NCBI RefSeq assembly: GCF_034387475.1
Contig: NZ_JAXCIL010000001.1
Span: 1,550,001 to 1,614,000 of the forward strand
Source of the DNA: Pseudomonas sp. Teo4
GTDB taxonomy: Bacteria > Pseudomonadota > Gammaproteobacteria > Pseudomonadales > Pseudomonadaceae
Direction: 5' to 3'
DNA: 64,000 nucleotides
This document shows positions 26,459 to 35,876 of the stretch, piece by piece (position 1 is the stretch's first letter; each line of letters starts with the position of its first letter). The notes below the pieces were generated by a model, which saw only the letters and a program-made list of their open reading frames with translations, ran no database searches and was not told the DNA's origin. The translations under genes and the position numbers were made by a program.

Positions 26459-27709
26459 ATGAACCACACCCCTTGCGTCGCCATCGGGCTGACCCTGCTC
26501 AGCCAACCGCTTCTTGCCGCCGAAGGTGGCTTCTTCGAGGACGCCAAGGCCAGCCTCAGCGCCCGTAACTACTATTTCAGCCGCGATTTCTCCGACATCG
26601 TCGGCGCCAACCAGCAATCGAAAGCCGAGGAGTGGGCCCAGGGCTTCATTCTCGATTTCAAGTCTGGCTACACGCCTGGCACGGTTGGCTTTGGCGTGGA
26701 TGCCCTGGGCCTGTTGGGCATCAAGCTCGACAGTAGCCCGGACCGGACAAACACTGGCCTGCTGCCGGTGCATGGCGATGGTCGCGCCGCCGATGAATAC
26801 AGCCGCCTGGCGCCGACCTTCAAGGCCAGGCTGTCGAAAACCGAACTGCGCGTCGGCGAGCTGCAGCCCAATCTGCCGGTGCTGACCTTCAGTGATATTC
26901 GCCTGTTACCGCCGACCTACCAGGGCCTCAGCCTCAACTCGGCAGAGCTTGACGGCCTGACCTTGCAGGCTGGCCACTTGAGCTCGAGCCACCTGCGCAA
27001 CGAGGCGGGTGACGGCAAGATGAACGCCATGCTGGGCCATGTGCCCCAGCGTCAGGCTGAAAGCGACTCTTTCAACTACGTGGGGGGTGACTACGCGTTC
27101 AACGCCAATCAAAGCAGTGTCAGTGTGTGGTACGGGCAACTGGAAGACATTTACGAGCAGGGCTTTGTTGGCTTCAAGCACAACAAACCGGTGGGGGATT
27201 GGGTGCTCAGCGCCAATCTGGGCTACTTCACGGCCCGTGAGGACGGCGACGCCTTGCTGGGCAACATCGACAACCAGGCGTTCTTCTCTATGTTCACGGC
27301 GAGGCGAGGCGGGCACAGCTTCCACGTGGGTTACCAGGGTATCTATGGCGACAGCCCATTCCCACGCGTGTTCGCCAATATCTCGCCACTGGGCAACGAG
27401 GTGCCGACCTACGAGTTTGCCTATACCGACGAGCGTTCGTACCAGGTGCGCTATGACTACAACTTCGCGGCCATGGGCGTACCTGGGCTGACCGCCACTG
27501 TGCGCTACATCACTGGTAACAATGTGGACACCGGCCTGGGTTACGAAGGCAAGGACCGCGAGCGCGACCTTGACCTTGGCTATGCCGTGCAGAGCGGAGT
27601 GTTCAAAGGGCTGGGGATTCGTGTGAGGAATGCCATGGCACGCTCGAACTACCGCAGCGATATCGACGAGAACCGTGTGACGTTGGTGTACACCTGGCAG
27701 CTGTTCTGA
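26459..27709 (+). CDS. benF: Benzoate porin (OprD family)
   Basis: This outer-membrane channel has 416 residues and a signal peptide ending near residue 20 ([10 protein letters not shown]). The OprD-family opening ([20 protein letters not shown]) and the C-terminal ...[11 protein letters not shown] with terminal Phe are typical. It is the last gene of the ben-cat group; a long REP pair follows and probably ends the transcript. Confidence 0.92.
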   Translation: MNHTPCVAIGLTLLSQPLLAAEGGFFEDAKASLSARNYYFSRDFSDIVGANQQSKAEEWAQGFILDFKSGYTPGTVGFGVDALGLLGIKLDSSPDRTNTGLLPVHGDGRAADEYSRLAPTFKARLSKTELRVGELQPNLPVLTFSDIRLLPPTYQGLSLNSAELDGLTLQAGHLSSSHLRNEAGDGKMNAMLGHVPQRQAESDSFNYVGGDYAFNANQSSVSVWYGQLEDIYEQGFVGFKHNKPVGDWVLSANLGYFTAREDGDALLGNIDNQAFFSMFTARRGGHSFHVGYQGIYGDSPFPRVFANISPLGNEVPTYEFAYTDERSYQVRYDYNFAAMGVPGLTATVRYITGNNVDTGLGYEGKDRERDLDLGYAVQSGVFKGLGIRVRNAMARSNYRSDIDENRVTLVYTWQLF

Positions 27710-27720
27710 GGCCGGCAGCG

Positions 27721-27884
27721 GGGGCTGCTGCGCAGCCCATCGCAGGCTGTCGCCAGCTCCCACAGGCCATCCGTGCCTCGAGATCAAGTGACCACAGGGA
27801 GCCACTGTCTTGATCAAACTCCCAAACCTTGCGTGGTCCTCGTGGGAGCTGGCGACAGCCTGCGATGGGGCGCGAAGCGGCCCC
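27721..27884. repeat. Long REP pair after benF
   Basis: A 43-base arm (27721-27763, GGGGCTGCTGCGCAGCCC then CATCGCAGGCTG) is inverted at 27842-27884 with few mismatches; about 78 bases separate the arms. The remaining bases up to 27973 hold only the next ribosome site. Confidence 0.8.
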
Positions 27885-27973
27885 GATTTCTCCTGAGCAA
27901 ATCCCTCATTCAATTTGCGTTGTCGGTACGGACACAGGTAGGTTCCTGAAATGACTTCATCAGGAGTTTCACC

Positions 27974-29032
27974 TTGGACTCACTGACCCAAGCCGTACTC
28001 GGCGCTGCACTCCAAGGCACGGTGCTCGGCCGCATCCAGGGCCGCCGCTCACTGGCGTACGGTGCCTTGCTGGGCACCGTGCCGGACCTGGACGTGGTCA
28101 TCCGCTACGCCGACCCGGTGTCGCAGATGACCTTCCACCGTGGCTTTTCCCATTCCATCTTCGTGCTCACCGGCCTGGCGTTGCTGCTGGCCTGGCTGGT
28201 CGCCTGGCGCTGGCCAAACAAGGGCTACACCCGGCCGAGGCTGTTCCTCGCGTTCTGGCTGGTATTGGTTACGCACCCAATTCTCGATTCGTTCACCGTC
28301 TACGGCACCCAGCTGTTCTGGCCGCTGCAGTTCACCCCACTGAGCTGGGCCTCGGTGTTCATCATCGACCCGGTCTACACCGTGCCGCTGCTGGCGGCGG
28401 TGATCTACGCCGCCTTCAAGGGATTGCGCGAGCGAGCGGTACAACTGCTGACGCTGGCCTTGTTGTTCAGCTGCGCCTACTTGGGCTTTGGCTTGGCCGC
28501 CCGCATCACCGCCGAACAACGCTTTCAGGCAGCCCTCGACCAGCAGGGCGTTGCTGTCAGCGAAGTGCGCGCCGTGCCCATGGCCTTCAATAGCCTGGTG
28601 TGGCGGGTGCTGGCCAAGACCCCGGATGGCGATTACTACGAAGGCATCAGCAGCCTCTTCGATCGCACACCGCCCGAGATGCAGCGCCTGTCGCGCAACC
28701 TGGACGCAGCCAAGGCGCTAACCGGTGCGCCACTGCACGAGCGCCTGCGCTGGTTCACCGATGACTGGCTGCGCTATGACGTGATTGGCGATGCCTTGGT
28801 GGTTACCGACCTGCGCATGGGCATTCCCGGCAACTACACCTTCCGCTTCAACATGGCCCATCGCGACAGCCAAGGGCATTGGATTGTCGATACGCCGACG
28901 TCATGGCCGAGGGCAGGGGTGGGCGGCATGTTCAATGGCCGCGACCTGGCGTTGATCTGGCGGCGCATCTTCGATCAGCAGCCTCCGCTGCCATTGGCGG
29001 CATGGACCGCGCAGTACCTGGCCGAGCCCTGA
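27974..29032 (+). CDS. DUF457/YdjM-type membrane metal-dependent hydrolase
   Basis: The inner-membrane protein has 352 residues. The N-terminal half holds five or so membrane segments with the family's conserved His/Asp sites (TVPDLDVV, HRGFSHSIFV, VTHPILDSFTVYG). The C-terminal half is a soluble domain rich in Arg and Trp. It starts with TTG: AGGAG lies seven bases upstream and no ATG is available. The substrate is unknown; some relatives are LexA-controlled or act on phospholipid-like substrates. Confidence 0.82.
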   Translation: MDSLTQAVLGAALQGTVLGRIQGRRSLAYGALLGTVPDLDVVIRYADPVSQMTFHRGFSHSIFVLTGLALLLAWLVAWRWPNKGYTRPRLFLAFWLVLVTHPILDSFTVYGTQLFWPLQFTPLSWASVFIIDPVYTVPLLAAVIYAAFKGLRERAVQLLTLALLFSCAYLGFGLAARITAEQRFQAALDQQGVAVSEVRAVPMAFNSLVWRVLAKTPDGDYYEGISSLFDRTPPEMQRLSRNLDAAKALTGAPLHERLRWFTDDWLRYDVIGDALVVTDLRMGIPGNYTFRFNMAHRDSQGHWIVDTPTSWPRAGVGGMFNGRDLALIWRRIFDQQPPLPLAAWTAQYLAEP

Positions 29033-29095
29033 AAGCCTTGCAATGTTTGAAAACGCACCCATTTAAGCAGGCCCTCGATGCCCCAGGAGCCGCCC

Positions 29096-30013
29096 ATGGA
29101 ACCCAACCGCTTCGGCGATATCGCCGCCTTCGTCAGTGCAGTGAAGGCGGGCAGCTTCACTGCAGCGGCGGCCAGCCTGGGCCTGACGCGTTCGGCGGTG
29201 GGCAAGAGCATCGCGCGCCTGGAGGCCCGCATGGGGGTGCGCCTGCTCAACCGCACCACGCGCAAACTGAGCCTGACCGATGAAGGCCAGGTGGCTTACG
29301 AGCGCTGGCGGCAGATTCTCGATGACCTGGATGAAGTAGAGAGCACCATGGCCCTGCGCCGGGGCCGACCCACCGGCACCTTGCGCCTGACCGCGCCATT
29401 GTCGTTCGGCCAGCGCCATGTGTTGCCGATCCTCGATACCTACCTCAAGCAATGGCCCGAGCTGCGCGCTGATATTCGTTTCACTGACCGCTTCGTCGAC
29501 CTGGTCGAAGAGGGCGTGGACGTCGCCATCCGCATCGGTGCGCCGAAAGAAGACTCGCAGCTGCTTACCCGTACGGTCGCCTGGCAACAGTTCGCCACCT
29601 GCGCATCTCCCGCGTACCTGGCGGAGCACGGCGTCCCCTTGGTGCCAGCGGACTTGTACGAGCATGACAAGATCGCCTTCCTATCCGGTGAAAAGTCCAT
29701 GCCCTGGCGTTTCAATACCGACGCCGGGCTGCACCTGTGCGAAGAGCCCGGGCGGTTGAACATCGATAGCTCCGAAGCCATGCTCGACGGGGCGCGCGCA
29801 GGGTTCGGGCTGATTCATCTGCCCACCTACATCACCGGTGACGACTTGCGCAGCGGGACTTTGGTGGAGGTGTTGCACGCCTTCCGGCCACCGGCTGACC
29901 CGATTCGCGTGGTTTACCCCAGCAAGCGACACCTGTCGCCGAGGGTGCGTGGGTTCATCGACCTGCTGGTCGCGACCTGGGAGCAGGGTGTGCCTTGGGA
30001 GGCGGGCGACTGA
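29096..30013 (+). CDS. LysR-family regulator
   Basis: The protein has 305 residues. The HTH (FVSAVKAGSFTAAAASLGLTRSAVGKSIARLEARMG, residues about 9-45) and a CrgA/AaeR-like effector domain are clear. CCAGGAG precedes the ATG at 29096, six codons inside the open frame. It runs in the same direction as the monooxygenase gene that follows. Its target is unknown. Confidence 0.87.
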   Translation: MEPNRFGDIAAFVSAVKAGSFTAAAASLGLTRSAVGKSIARLEARMGVRLLNRTTRKLSLTDEGQVAYERWRQILDDLDEVESTMALRRGRPTGTLRLTAPLSFGQRHVLPILDTYLKQWPELRADIRFTDRFVDLVEEGVDVAIRIGAPKEDSQLLTRTVAWQQFATCASPAYLAEHGVPLVPADLYEHDKIAFLSGEKSMPWRFNTDAGLHLCEEPGRLNIDSSEAMLDGARAGFGLIHLPTYITGDDLRSGTLVEVLHAFRPPADPIRVVYPSKRHLSPRVRGFIDLLVATWEQGVPWEAGD

Positions 30014-30130
30014 GGCAGCGTAACTGCGATTGGGGAATCCAAGGACCGAGTGTGGGGTACGGCTGCGTGTTTATCTGTTGCCCGCAAGGCCAGACACTGT
30101 CAGGCACTGAAAATCCCAACTGGAGACCCC

Positions 30131-31111
30131 ATGACTGCCTTGTCCGTATTGGATCTGGTCATGATCGGCGAAGGCAAGACCTTCGCTGACGCGATCGAAG
30201 AATCCCGCCAACTCGCTCGCCAAGTCGAGCAGCACGATTACCGCCGCTACTGGATTGCCGAGCATCACGACATGCCGGGTATCGGTTCGGCCGCCACCTC
30301 CCTGGTGATCAACGAAATCGCCAATGCCACCCGGCACATCCGTGTCGGGGCGGGTGGCATCATGCTGCCGAACCACGCACCGTTGGTGATTGCCGAGCAG
30401 TTCGGCACCCTCGATACCTTGCACCCGGGCCGAATCGACCTTGGCCTGGGACGAGCCCCCGGTACCTCCGGGCCGACCGTGCGTGCACTGCGGGGCGTGG
30501 CGCCGGAGCGTGACTTCGTGCAGGACATCGCCGAGTTGCGTGACTACCTCGCCGACAACGGCAAGCGCCAGGTTCGCGGCGTGCCGGGCGCACACGACGT
30601 GCCGATATGGATACTGGGCTCTAGCCTGTTCGGCGCGGACCTTGCCGCCAAACTGGGCTTGCCCTATGCCTTCGCCTCGCACTTCGCGCCGCGTTACCTG
30701 CTGCAGGCCATCGCCCATTACCGTGCCAACTTCCAGCCGTCCGAACAGTTGGCCAAACCTTACGTCATGGTTGGGGTGAATCTGTTCGCGGCAGCCAGCG
30801 ATGCCGAGGCCGACTACCTGGCCAGCTCCCATCGCAAGTGGATGCTTGACCTGCACGTCGGCCGCTTTGGCTTGCTGCCGTTACCTCGGGAGGGTTATGT
30901 CGAAAGCTTGCCGGTGCATGAACGCAATGTGCTGGACCAGGTGATGGCCTGCTCCATTGCCGGTGGGCCAGAGCGGGTGAGGGAGGGGTTGCGTTCGTTG
31001 ATCGAGCAGACTGGGGCGGATGAATTGATGATCGACTGCCGGATCCATGATCCACTGGCGCGGATCCGCTCGCATGCCTATGCGGCGCAGGCGCTGGCTG
31101 AACTGAGTTAA
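30131..31111 (+). CDS. Luciferase-like flavin monooxygenase
   Basis: The protein has 326 residues of the bacterial luciferase-like (LLM) TIM-barrel family, YhbW type: [48 protein letters not shown] and [12 protein letters not shown] are the classic blocks. It uses reduced flavin and oxygen; the substrate is unknown. CTGGAG precedes the ATG; the open frame starts 27 codons earlier without a ribosome site. A run of REP units follows. Confidence 0.85.
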   Translation: MTALSVLDLVMIGEGKTFADAIEESRQLARQVEQHDYRRYWIAEHHDMPGIGSAATSLVINEIANATRHIRVGAGGIMLPNHAPLVIAEQFGTLDTLHPGRIDLGLGRAPGTSGPTVRALRGVAPERDFVQDIAELRDYLADNGKRQVRGVPGAHDVPIWILGSSLFGADLAAKLGLPYAFASHFAPRYLLQAIAHYRANFQPSEQLAKPYVMVGVNLFAAASDAEADYLASSHRKWMLDLHVGRFGLLPLPREGYVESLPVHERNVLDQVMACSIAGGPERVREGLRSLIEQTGADELMIDCRIHDPLARIRSHAYAAQALAELS

Positions 31112-31121
31112 ATGTCACTGG

Positions 31122-31309
31122 CCTCATCGCCGGCAAGCCGGCTCCCACACGGTCCGCGGCGCTCTCAAGGCTGCTGCGGATACCTGTGGGAGCAACTGTC
31201 TTGCGCTGCCTGTACCGGCGTCATCGCCGGCAAACCAGTTCCCACAGGTACGGCAGTGATCTCAAGATGTGCGCGGTCCATGTGGGAGCCGGCTTGCCGG
31301 CGATGGGCC
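31122..31309. repeat. Cluster of about four REP units
   Basis: Units at about 31125-31148 and 31221-31250 (CATCGCCGGCAAGCCGGCTCCCAC type) alternate with inverted units at about 31181-31200 (degenerate) and 31279-31309. They lie between the convergent monooxygenase and Old Yellow Enzyme genes. Confidence 0.8.
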
Positions 31310-31329
31310 GCAAAGCGGCCCCAATACCT

Positions 31330-32427
31330 TCAGGCCTGCTTCAAAAACGGATAATCCGTATACCCCTCAGGCCCATTGGCATAGTCGAACTGCGCCCGAT
31401 GCTCGTTCAGCGGTGCCTTCGCCTGCAACCGCTCGACCAGGTCCGGGTTGGCAATGAAACTACGGCCAAATGCCGCCGCATCGATCAACCCACGCTGCAG
31501 CAGGTCTTCGGCCTTGTTTGCGGTGTAGGCACCTGCCGCCACAATCACACCTGGGTATGCTGCCCGAATCGCCTCACGGAACTCATCGCGCAAAGGCTTG
31601 CCACCGGCCCAGTCCGGCTCGGAAAGGTGCAGGTAAGCCAAGTTACGCTTGGCCAGCTCGCCAATCAGATACAAACCCGCTGCTTCCTGATCCTCATCGT
31701 TATCCACGCCATTGAAGCCACCCAGCGGGAACACACGAATGGCAACGCGGTCGGCGCTCCAGTTGGCAATCGCCGCATCCACCGCTTCCAGCACGATACG
31801 CGCCCGGTTTTCAACGCTGCCGCCGTAGCGGTCTTCACGCACGTTGGCGCTCGGGGTGAGGAACTGGTGCAGCAGGTAGCCGTGGGCGGCGTGCAACTCG
31901 ATGAAATCGAAACCCGCTTCACGGGCGTTGACCGCCGCGCGGCCGAAGTCGGCGACGATCTCGCCGATTTCGGCTTCGCTCAGTTCGCGGGGGGCGGAGG
32001 TGTCGACGCGAACCAGTTCACCGTGTTCATTGCGCAGCGTCGTGCGTGCATTGGCCTGCAACGCCGAAGGCGCGACCGGTGCCTCGCCGCCTGGCTGAAG
32101 GGATGTGTGCGAAACCCGACCGGTGTGCCAGACCTGCACCGCGCTATGGCCGCCTTTGGCATGGATGGCGGCGTTCACCTGCTGCCAGCCGGCGATTTGT
32201 TCGTCCGTGTGAATGCCTGGCGAACCCGAGTAGCCCTTGGCCTGGAACGAGATCTGCGTGGCTTCGCTGATGATCAGCCCGGCACTGGCGCGCTGGCCGT
32301 AATACTCGGCCATCATCGGCGTCGGAACGTCGCCAGGCTCGAGGCTACGCAGGCGGGTGAGGGGCGCCATGAACACGCGGTTGGGTAGGGTGAGCGGGCC
32401 GATTTGCAAGGGTTGGAAGAGTTTCAT
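31330..32427 (-). CDS. Old Yellow Enzyme-family NADH:flavin oxidoreductase (NemA/XenB-like)
   Basis: This FMN-dependent ene-reductase has 365 residues. OYE blocks are intact: [33 protein letters not shown], the FMN/substrate region [12 protein letters not shown] followed by [14 protein letters not shown], and [12 protein letters not shown] near the end. It reduces activated alkenes, N-ethylmaleimide-like compounds or nitrate esters in relatives. The ATG has a short ribosome site (GGAGCTGCA.). A partial second copy of this gene lies at 34014-34472. Confidence 0.9.
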   Translation of the reverse strand: MKLFQPLQIGPLTLPNRVFMAPLTRLRSLEPGDVPTPMMAEYYGQRASAGLIISEATQISFQAKGYSGSPGIHTDEQIAGWQQVNAAIHAKGGHSAVQVWHTGRVSHTSLQPGGEAPVAPSALQANARTTLRNEHGELVRVDTSAPRELSEAEIGEIVADFGRAAVNAREAGFDFIELHAAHGYLLHQFLTPSANVREDRYGGSVENRARIVLEAVDAAIANWSADRVAIRVFPLGGFNGVDNDEDQEAAGLYLIGELAKRNLAYLHLSEPDWAGGKPLRDEFREAIRAAYPGVIVAAGAYTANKAEDLLQRGLIDAAAFGRSFIANPDLVERLQAKAPLNEHRAQFDYANGPEGYTDYPFLKQA

Positions 32428-32464
32428 TGCAGCTCCATCAGGGGAAATCCGATGGTGCGCACCT

Positions 32465-32506
32465 TACCGGGATGATTGGGGAAAGGGGGGACCGGGATAC
32501 CGGCGC
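32465..32506. repeat. 42-bp module, copy 1
   Basis: The module runs from TACCGGGATGATTGGGG to ATACCGGCGC and is repeated without change at 34473-34514. Each copy lies 170-190 bases before an orphan RHS-core gene. After it, copy 1 carries GGCTCCCC and a short palindrome (CGCGGGCAAACCCGCG). Confidence 0.85.
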
Positions 32507-32675
32507 AAGGCTCCCCAATGGGGCAGCCGGCGCCGGATCTTTCGCGGGCAAACCCGCGAATAGGTCGATGGGGATGATCAGCTGCGTGCCAGCGTCGATG
32601 CGCAACTGTTAAATGTGATAGTTGTTGGTTTTTCATAATATTGGTAAAAGTGTAAAGGAATTTGGAGGGGGATTT

Positions 32676-33689
32676 ATGTCGCGAAAGAATGGCGTTTCTT
32701 TATTTTATTACCAGCACGACCATATGCACAGCTCGGTGGGAGTAGAGAGTTGGAAGGTGTTACGGGGCGGAATTCCAATTGCTGAAATAAGCAGTCGTGG
32801 CAGTGGGCAGATGTCTTGCCTTAAAGTAGAAAGGTCAAACACAGTGATTGGATTGGCTGGCAATAAATCCAGTTTAAAGGGCTACACAGCTTATGGATTC
32901 ATGCAGGCAGGTCCTGAAGCCCCTGTACTTGGTTTCAATGGACAACGAATGGACAGTGGTACAGAAGCTTATCCATTGGGGAATGGCTTGCGCCTTTACA
33001 GTCCAAGAATAGGCAGGTTTTACAATCCAGATATGCTGAGTCCCTTTGGAGAAGGCGGGATAAATCATTACGCTTACTGTGTTGGAGATCCAGTGAACTA
33101 CCAAGACCCCTCTGGGAAGGCAAGGATGATGAGTGCTCCGACTCGAACATATTTAAATCATGTCAAGAGAAGGGCCGACTCCAGTCGTGGTGCTGCGTCA
33201 AATGAAATGGAAATGGCAGTGCAGCATCCAACATCAGTAAGGAATAGAGTCACGTACGATCTACCAGAAAATGATATTTTCAATATCAATGTTTTTGACG
33301 AGGACTCTTCTAGCGTTTTCTCTGCAGGTGTATCAAGGTCAATATCTGACTCTGCAGTGCAAACTGCTCTTGCAACACCGCCAAGACCACGATTTGATCA
33401 TCTAGATATTACAACCGTTCTTGACCGCCTAGTTCCGGTGGGCACGGGTCAACAGAGCGGGCTTCAGCAGTATGGGCTGTGGCACCCCCCCGTAACCAGG
33501 TTTTCTTTTGGCTCGGGGCGAGCAGTAGCTTCACAAAGCTTTTCGAGCTCTAATGCTAGTGAGCCTGGACGCGCAAGGCGTATTTTGCGCTGGATTAATC
33601 AACACCCAAAAACCACACTTTCTCTGAGTATAGCTGCTGTTAATTTGATTAGTTTTATGTCTTTGATGATTGTCAGGGCCCGCAAGTAA
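32676..33689 (+). CDS. Orphan RHS-core protein with variable C-terminus, 1
   Basis: The protein has 337 residues. Only the terminal part of an RHS protein is present: AYGFMQAGPEAPVLGFNGQR, then LGNGLRLYSPRIGRFYNPD, SPFGEGGINHYAYCVGDPVN and the processing-site region DPSGKA (about residue 145). The ~190-residue tail after DPSG would be the variable toxin-like domain. It is Ser/Asn-rich and ends in a hydrophobic segment (LSLSIAAVNLISFMSLMIV). I recognise no toxin family. GGAGGGG five bases before the ATG decides the start. The gene is A/T-rich. No immunity gene follows before the aldo/keto reductase fragment. Confidence 0.8.
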   Translation: MSRKNGVSLFYYQHDHMHSSVGVESWKVLRGGIPIAEISSRGSGQMSCLKVERSNTVIGLAGNKSSLKGYTAYGFMQAGPEAPVLGFNGQRMDSGTEAYPLGNGLRLYSPRIGRFYNPDMLSPFGEGGINHYAYCVGDPVNYQDPSGKARMMSAPTRTYLNHVKRRADSSRGAASNEMEMAVQHPTSVRNRVTYDLPENDIFNINVFDEDSSSVFSAGVSRSISDSAVQTALATPPRPRFDHLDITTVLDRLVPVGTGQQSGLQQYGLWHPPVTRFSFGSGRAVASQSFSSSNASEPGRARRILRWINQHPKTTLSLSIAAVNLISFMSLMIVRARK

Positions 33690-33831
33690 AAATACCTTGC
33701 CAATTCTATCTTTGTGTCGACGGGGCGTTTTCTCAATGGTTGATGCCCGTTATGTTTGGTTGTCTTTCTTCGCGATTGGTCGAAATTAGAAGTGACGAAA
33801 AATACTGCATCGCAGTAGGGCTGTTGAACTT

Positions 33832-34017
33832 TTAACTACGCGCAATCCGCCCAGTCACAAAATGCGCCACATCATTGAGCCCAGGCGTAGAGGCGTGCTC
33901 CGGCGCCACCAGCGAATCAATGAACGCTTCATCCTCCGCCGTGATCTTCACCTCCAGCGCCCCACCATAGGCGTCCCACTGCGCCTCGGTGCGCGGGCCA
34001 ACAATCGCGGAATTCAC
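33832..34017 (-). pseudogene. 3' fragment of an aldo/keto reductase gene
   Basis: About 61 codons match the C-terminus of the intact aldo/keto reductase at 35877-36887 (IVGPRTEAQWD, EVKITAEDEAFIDSL, DVAHFVTGR.ARS). There are about seven amino-acid differences. The fragment stops abruptly at 34017, where it is joined to an internal piece of the Old Yellow Enzyme gene. Confidence 0.85.
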
Positions 34018-34472
34018 GCTTCACGGAACTCATCACGCAACGGCTTGCCGCCGGCCCAGTCCGGCTCGGAAAGATGCATGTAAGCCAAGTTTCGTTTGGC
34101 CAGTTCGCCGATCAGGTACAAACCAGCCGCTTCCTGATACTCGTCGTTATCCACGCCATTGAAGCCGCCCAACGGGAACACACGAATGGCAACGCGGTCG
34201 GCGCTCCAGTTAGCAATCGCCGCATCCACCGCTTCAAGCACGATACGCGCCCGGTTCTCGACGCTGCCGCCGTAGCGGTCTTCACGCACGTTGGCGCTCG
34301 GGGTGAGGAACTGGTGCAGCAGGTAGCCGTGGGCGGCGTGCAACTCAATGAAATCGAAACCCGCTTCACGGGCATTGACCGCCGCGCGGCCGAAGTCGGC
34401 GACGATTTCGCCGATCTCGGCTTCGCTCAGTTCGCGGGGGGCGGAGGTGTCGACGCGAACCAGTTCACCGTG
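34014..34472 (-). pseudogene. Internal fragment of the Old Yellow Enzyme gene
   Basis: This is a partial copy of the middle of the gene at 31330-32427, from the region coding [14 protein letters not shown] upstream to about [12 protein letters not shown]. In the 109 residues compared only two differ, although the DNA shows many silent changes. Both ends are cut: the 3' side joins the aldo/keto reductase fragment, and the 5' side joins the second 42-bp module. No start codon or ribosome site remains. Confidence 0.88.
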
Positions 34473-34514
34473 TACCGGGATGATTGGGGAAAGGGGGGAC
34501 CGGGATACCGGCGC
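34473..34514. repeat. 42-bp module, copy 2
   Basis: It is identical to 32465-32506 but here fused directly to the broken Old Yellow Enzyme fragment. It is followed by GGGCTCCCCT and then sequence unrelated to copy 1. Confidence 0.85.
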
Positions 34515-34630
34515 TGGGCTCCCCTATGCACAGGTGCAAAAGGAATACGGAACTGTGTCAGTGCTTAATGATTGAAGTTCGAAAGAAATTAAAAAGTGAA
34601 CGCCTTAGATTCGATACTGTCACAAGAAGC

Positions 34631-34646
34631 CTAGCATTTTTGCTAG
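34631..34646. other. Small hairpin before the second RHS gene
   Basis: CTAGC-ATTTTT-GCTAG is a perfect 5-bp stem with a T-rich loop, about 60 bases before the second RHS start. It may belong to a leader or terminator; the role is unknown. Confidence 0.3.
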
Positions 34647-34704
34647 TTGAGAACCTTTTGCTTCCGAGAGATGATGCGTGCATCAATTACGGGAGCAGGT
34701 CCGA

Positions 34705-35664
34705 ATGAAGATGTTGTCATCGGGGACAACGCAGATGTACTACCAAGGTAAGGATTTGGTATGCGAGTTGTCACGCAGCGAAAGCAGGCTTTTGTGGGGT
34801 ATGGGAACTCCCTTGGCGCTTTGCAAGGGCAAAGTGTCAGTGTTCGCAACTGACCATGCACGGACGGTTATGTTAAGCATGGCAGATGTCCCATCTGAGC
34901 GACGATATAGCGCATACGGATACCTTGAGCGCGTTGGCGGGATTTGCAGCTTTACCGGGCAGCGTCTTGATGAAGTTTCAGGATGTTATCATCTTGGGCA
35001 AGGGCATCGAATGTACTCTCCAAGGCTCATGCGTTTTTTCAGTGCTGACACGTTGAGTCCATTTGCGGTTGGGGGTATCAATACTTATGCCTATTGTGGC
35101 GGTGATCCGGTGAATCGTGATGATCCGGAGGGTAAGATGCCTTTTTTCACAAAACGGAATTCGGGTGTAAATAGCCAGACTAGAAAAATCTCCAATCATC
35201 AAGCGCAATCAATTAAAAGAAATTTATCCTTACAAAATAATGCTCTAAAGCATAGGCGTTTGAGTCCGCCCGCTATTGGGCAATCTGAACCTCCAGTGAA
35301 CGGTGCTGCCGGTAACTCGCCAGAAAGTTCAATCGGTATGCTTCGAAGGGAAGTGCGAAGTGGCGATAAGCGTGTAAGTACATTTGGCGAGTATCAAGGA
35401 AATAGAAGGCTAAGTAGAATAAGTGAAGTAAGTGAGATAAGTGAGATAAGTGGGGTGAGTGGAGTAAGCCCGGGGGGACGATCTCGGAGTAGTTTAGGCT
35501 CTAAGGGTTCTATTGCATCGAGAGATTTTGTCGGGCTGGAGAAATTAATCGGGCTGCAGGGTGTGGCCTTGATTGCTGCCCCTGTCGTGAGTACAACGGT
35601 TTTAGCCTTGGTGGTTTATGCTGCGGTTCAGGGGATAAGAGGTGAGTCGGTGTTTAATTTTTAG
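34705..35664 (+). CDS. Orphan RHS-core protein with variable C-terminus, 2
   Basis: The protein has about 319 residues. The RHS core end is plain: YSAYGYLERVGGICSFTGQR, LGQGHRMYSPRLMRFFSAD, SPFAVGGINTYAYCGGDPVN and DPEGK (about residue 150). The tail is unlike that of the first RHS protein. It is basic and Ser-rich, carries a tandem I/V-S-E/G repeat, and ends in a strong membrane segment (VALIAAPVVSTTVLALVVYA). No toxin family is recognised, and no immunity gene follows. Start choice rests on GGGAG before the ATG at 34705. The DNA is A/T-rich. Confidence 0.78.
   Translation: MKMLSSGTTQMYYQGKDLVCELSRSESRLLWGMGTPLALCKGKVSVFATDHARTVMLSMADVPSERRYSAYGYLERVGGICSFTGQRLDEVSGCYHLGQGHRMYSPRLMRFFSADTLSPFAVGGINTYAYCGGDPVNRDDPEGKMPFFTKRNSGVNSQTRKISNHQAQSIKRNLSLQNNALKHRRLSPPAIGQSEPPVNGAAGNSPESSIGMLRREVRSGDKRVSTFGEYQGNRRLSRISEVSEISEISGVSGVSPGGRSRSSLGSKGSIASRDFVGLEKLIGLQGVALIAAPVVSTTVLALVVYAAVQGIRGESVFNF
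35412..35465 (+). repeat. 9-bp minisatellite inside the second RHS gene
   Basis: There are six imperfect units of AAGTGAGAT (35412, 35421, 35430, 35439, 35448 and 35457), encoding R-I-S-E-V-S-E-I-S-E-I-S-G-V-S. The unit length is a multiple of three, so copy-number change would keep the frame. Confidence 0.85.
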
Positions 35665-35876
35665 TCAGAATTGCTACGGCATACTGGTTTGAGTGTTCGT
35701 CTTGATGAACTCGACTTCGTTTGTACTATCAGATGGTTTTGGTGTTTCAGTAAAACATGTGTATGTCGAGCAACCAGTTCTCTGTGCTTATGTAAAACTA
35801 CCGCAGGCGTCGGCCCAGGCCAGGATGGCTCTTTGCCGACGTGCACGTTATTTTCGGTCGAAGTCTCTTTAGCCCC

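Noticed and set aside
14664..31309. Clustered short repeats as a CRISPR array
   Set aside because: They are paired inverted REP palindromes without regular direct repeats or unique spacers, and no cas genes exist here.
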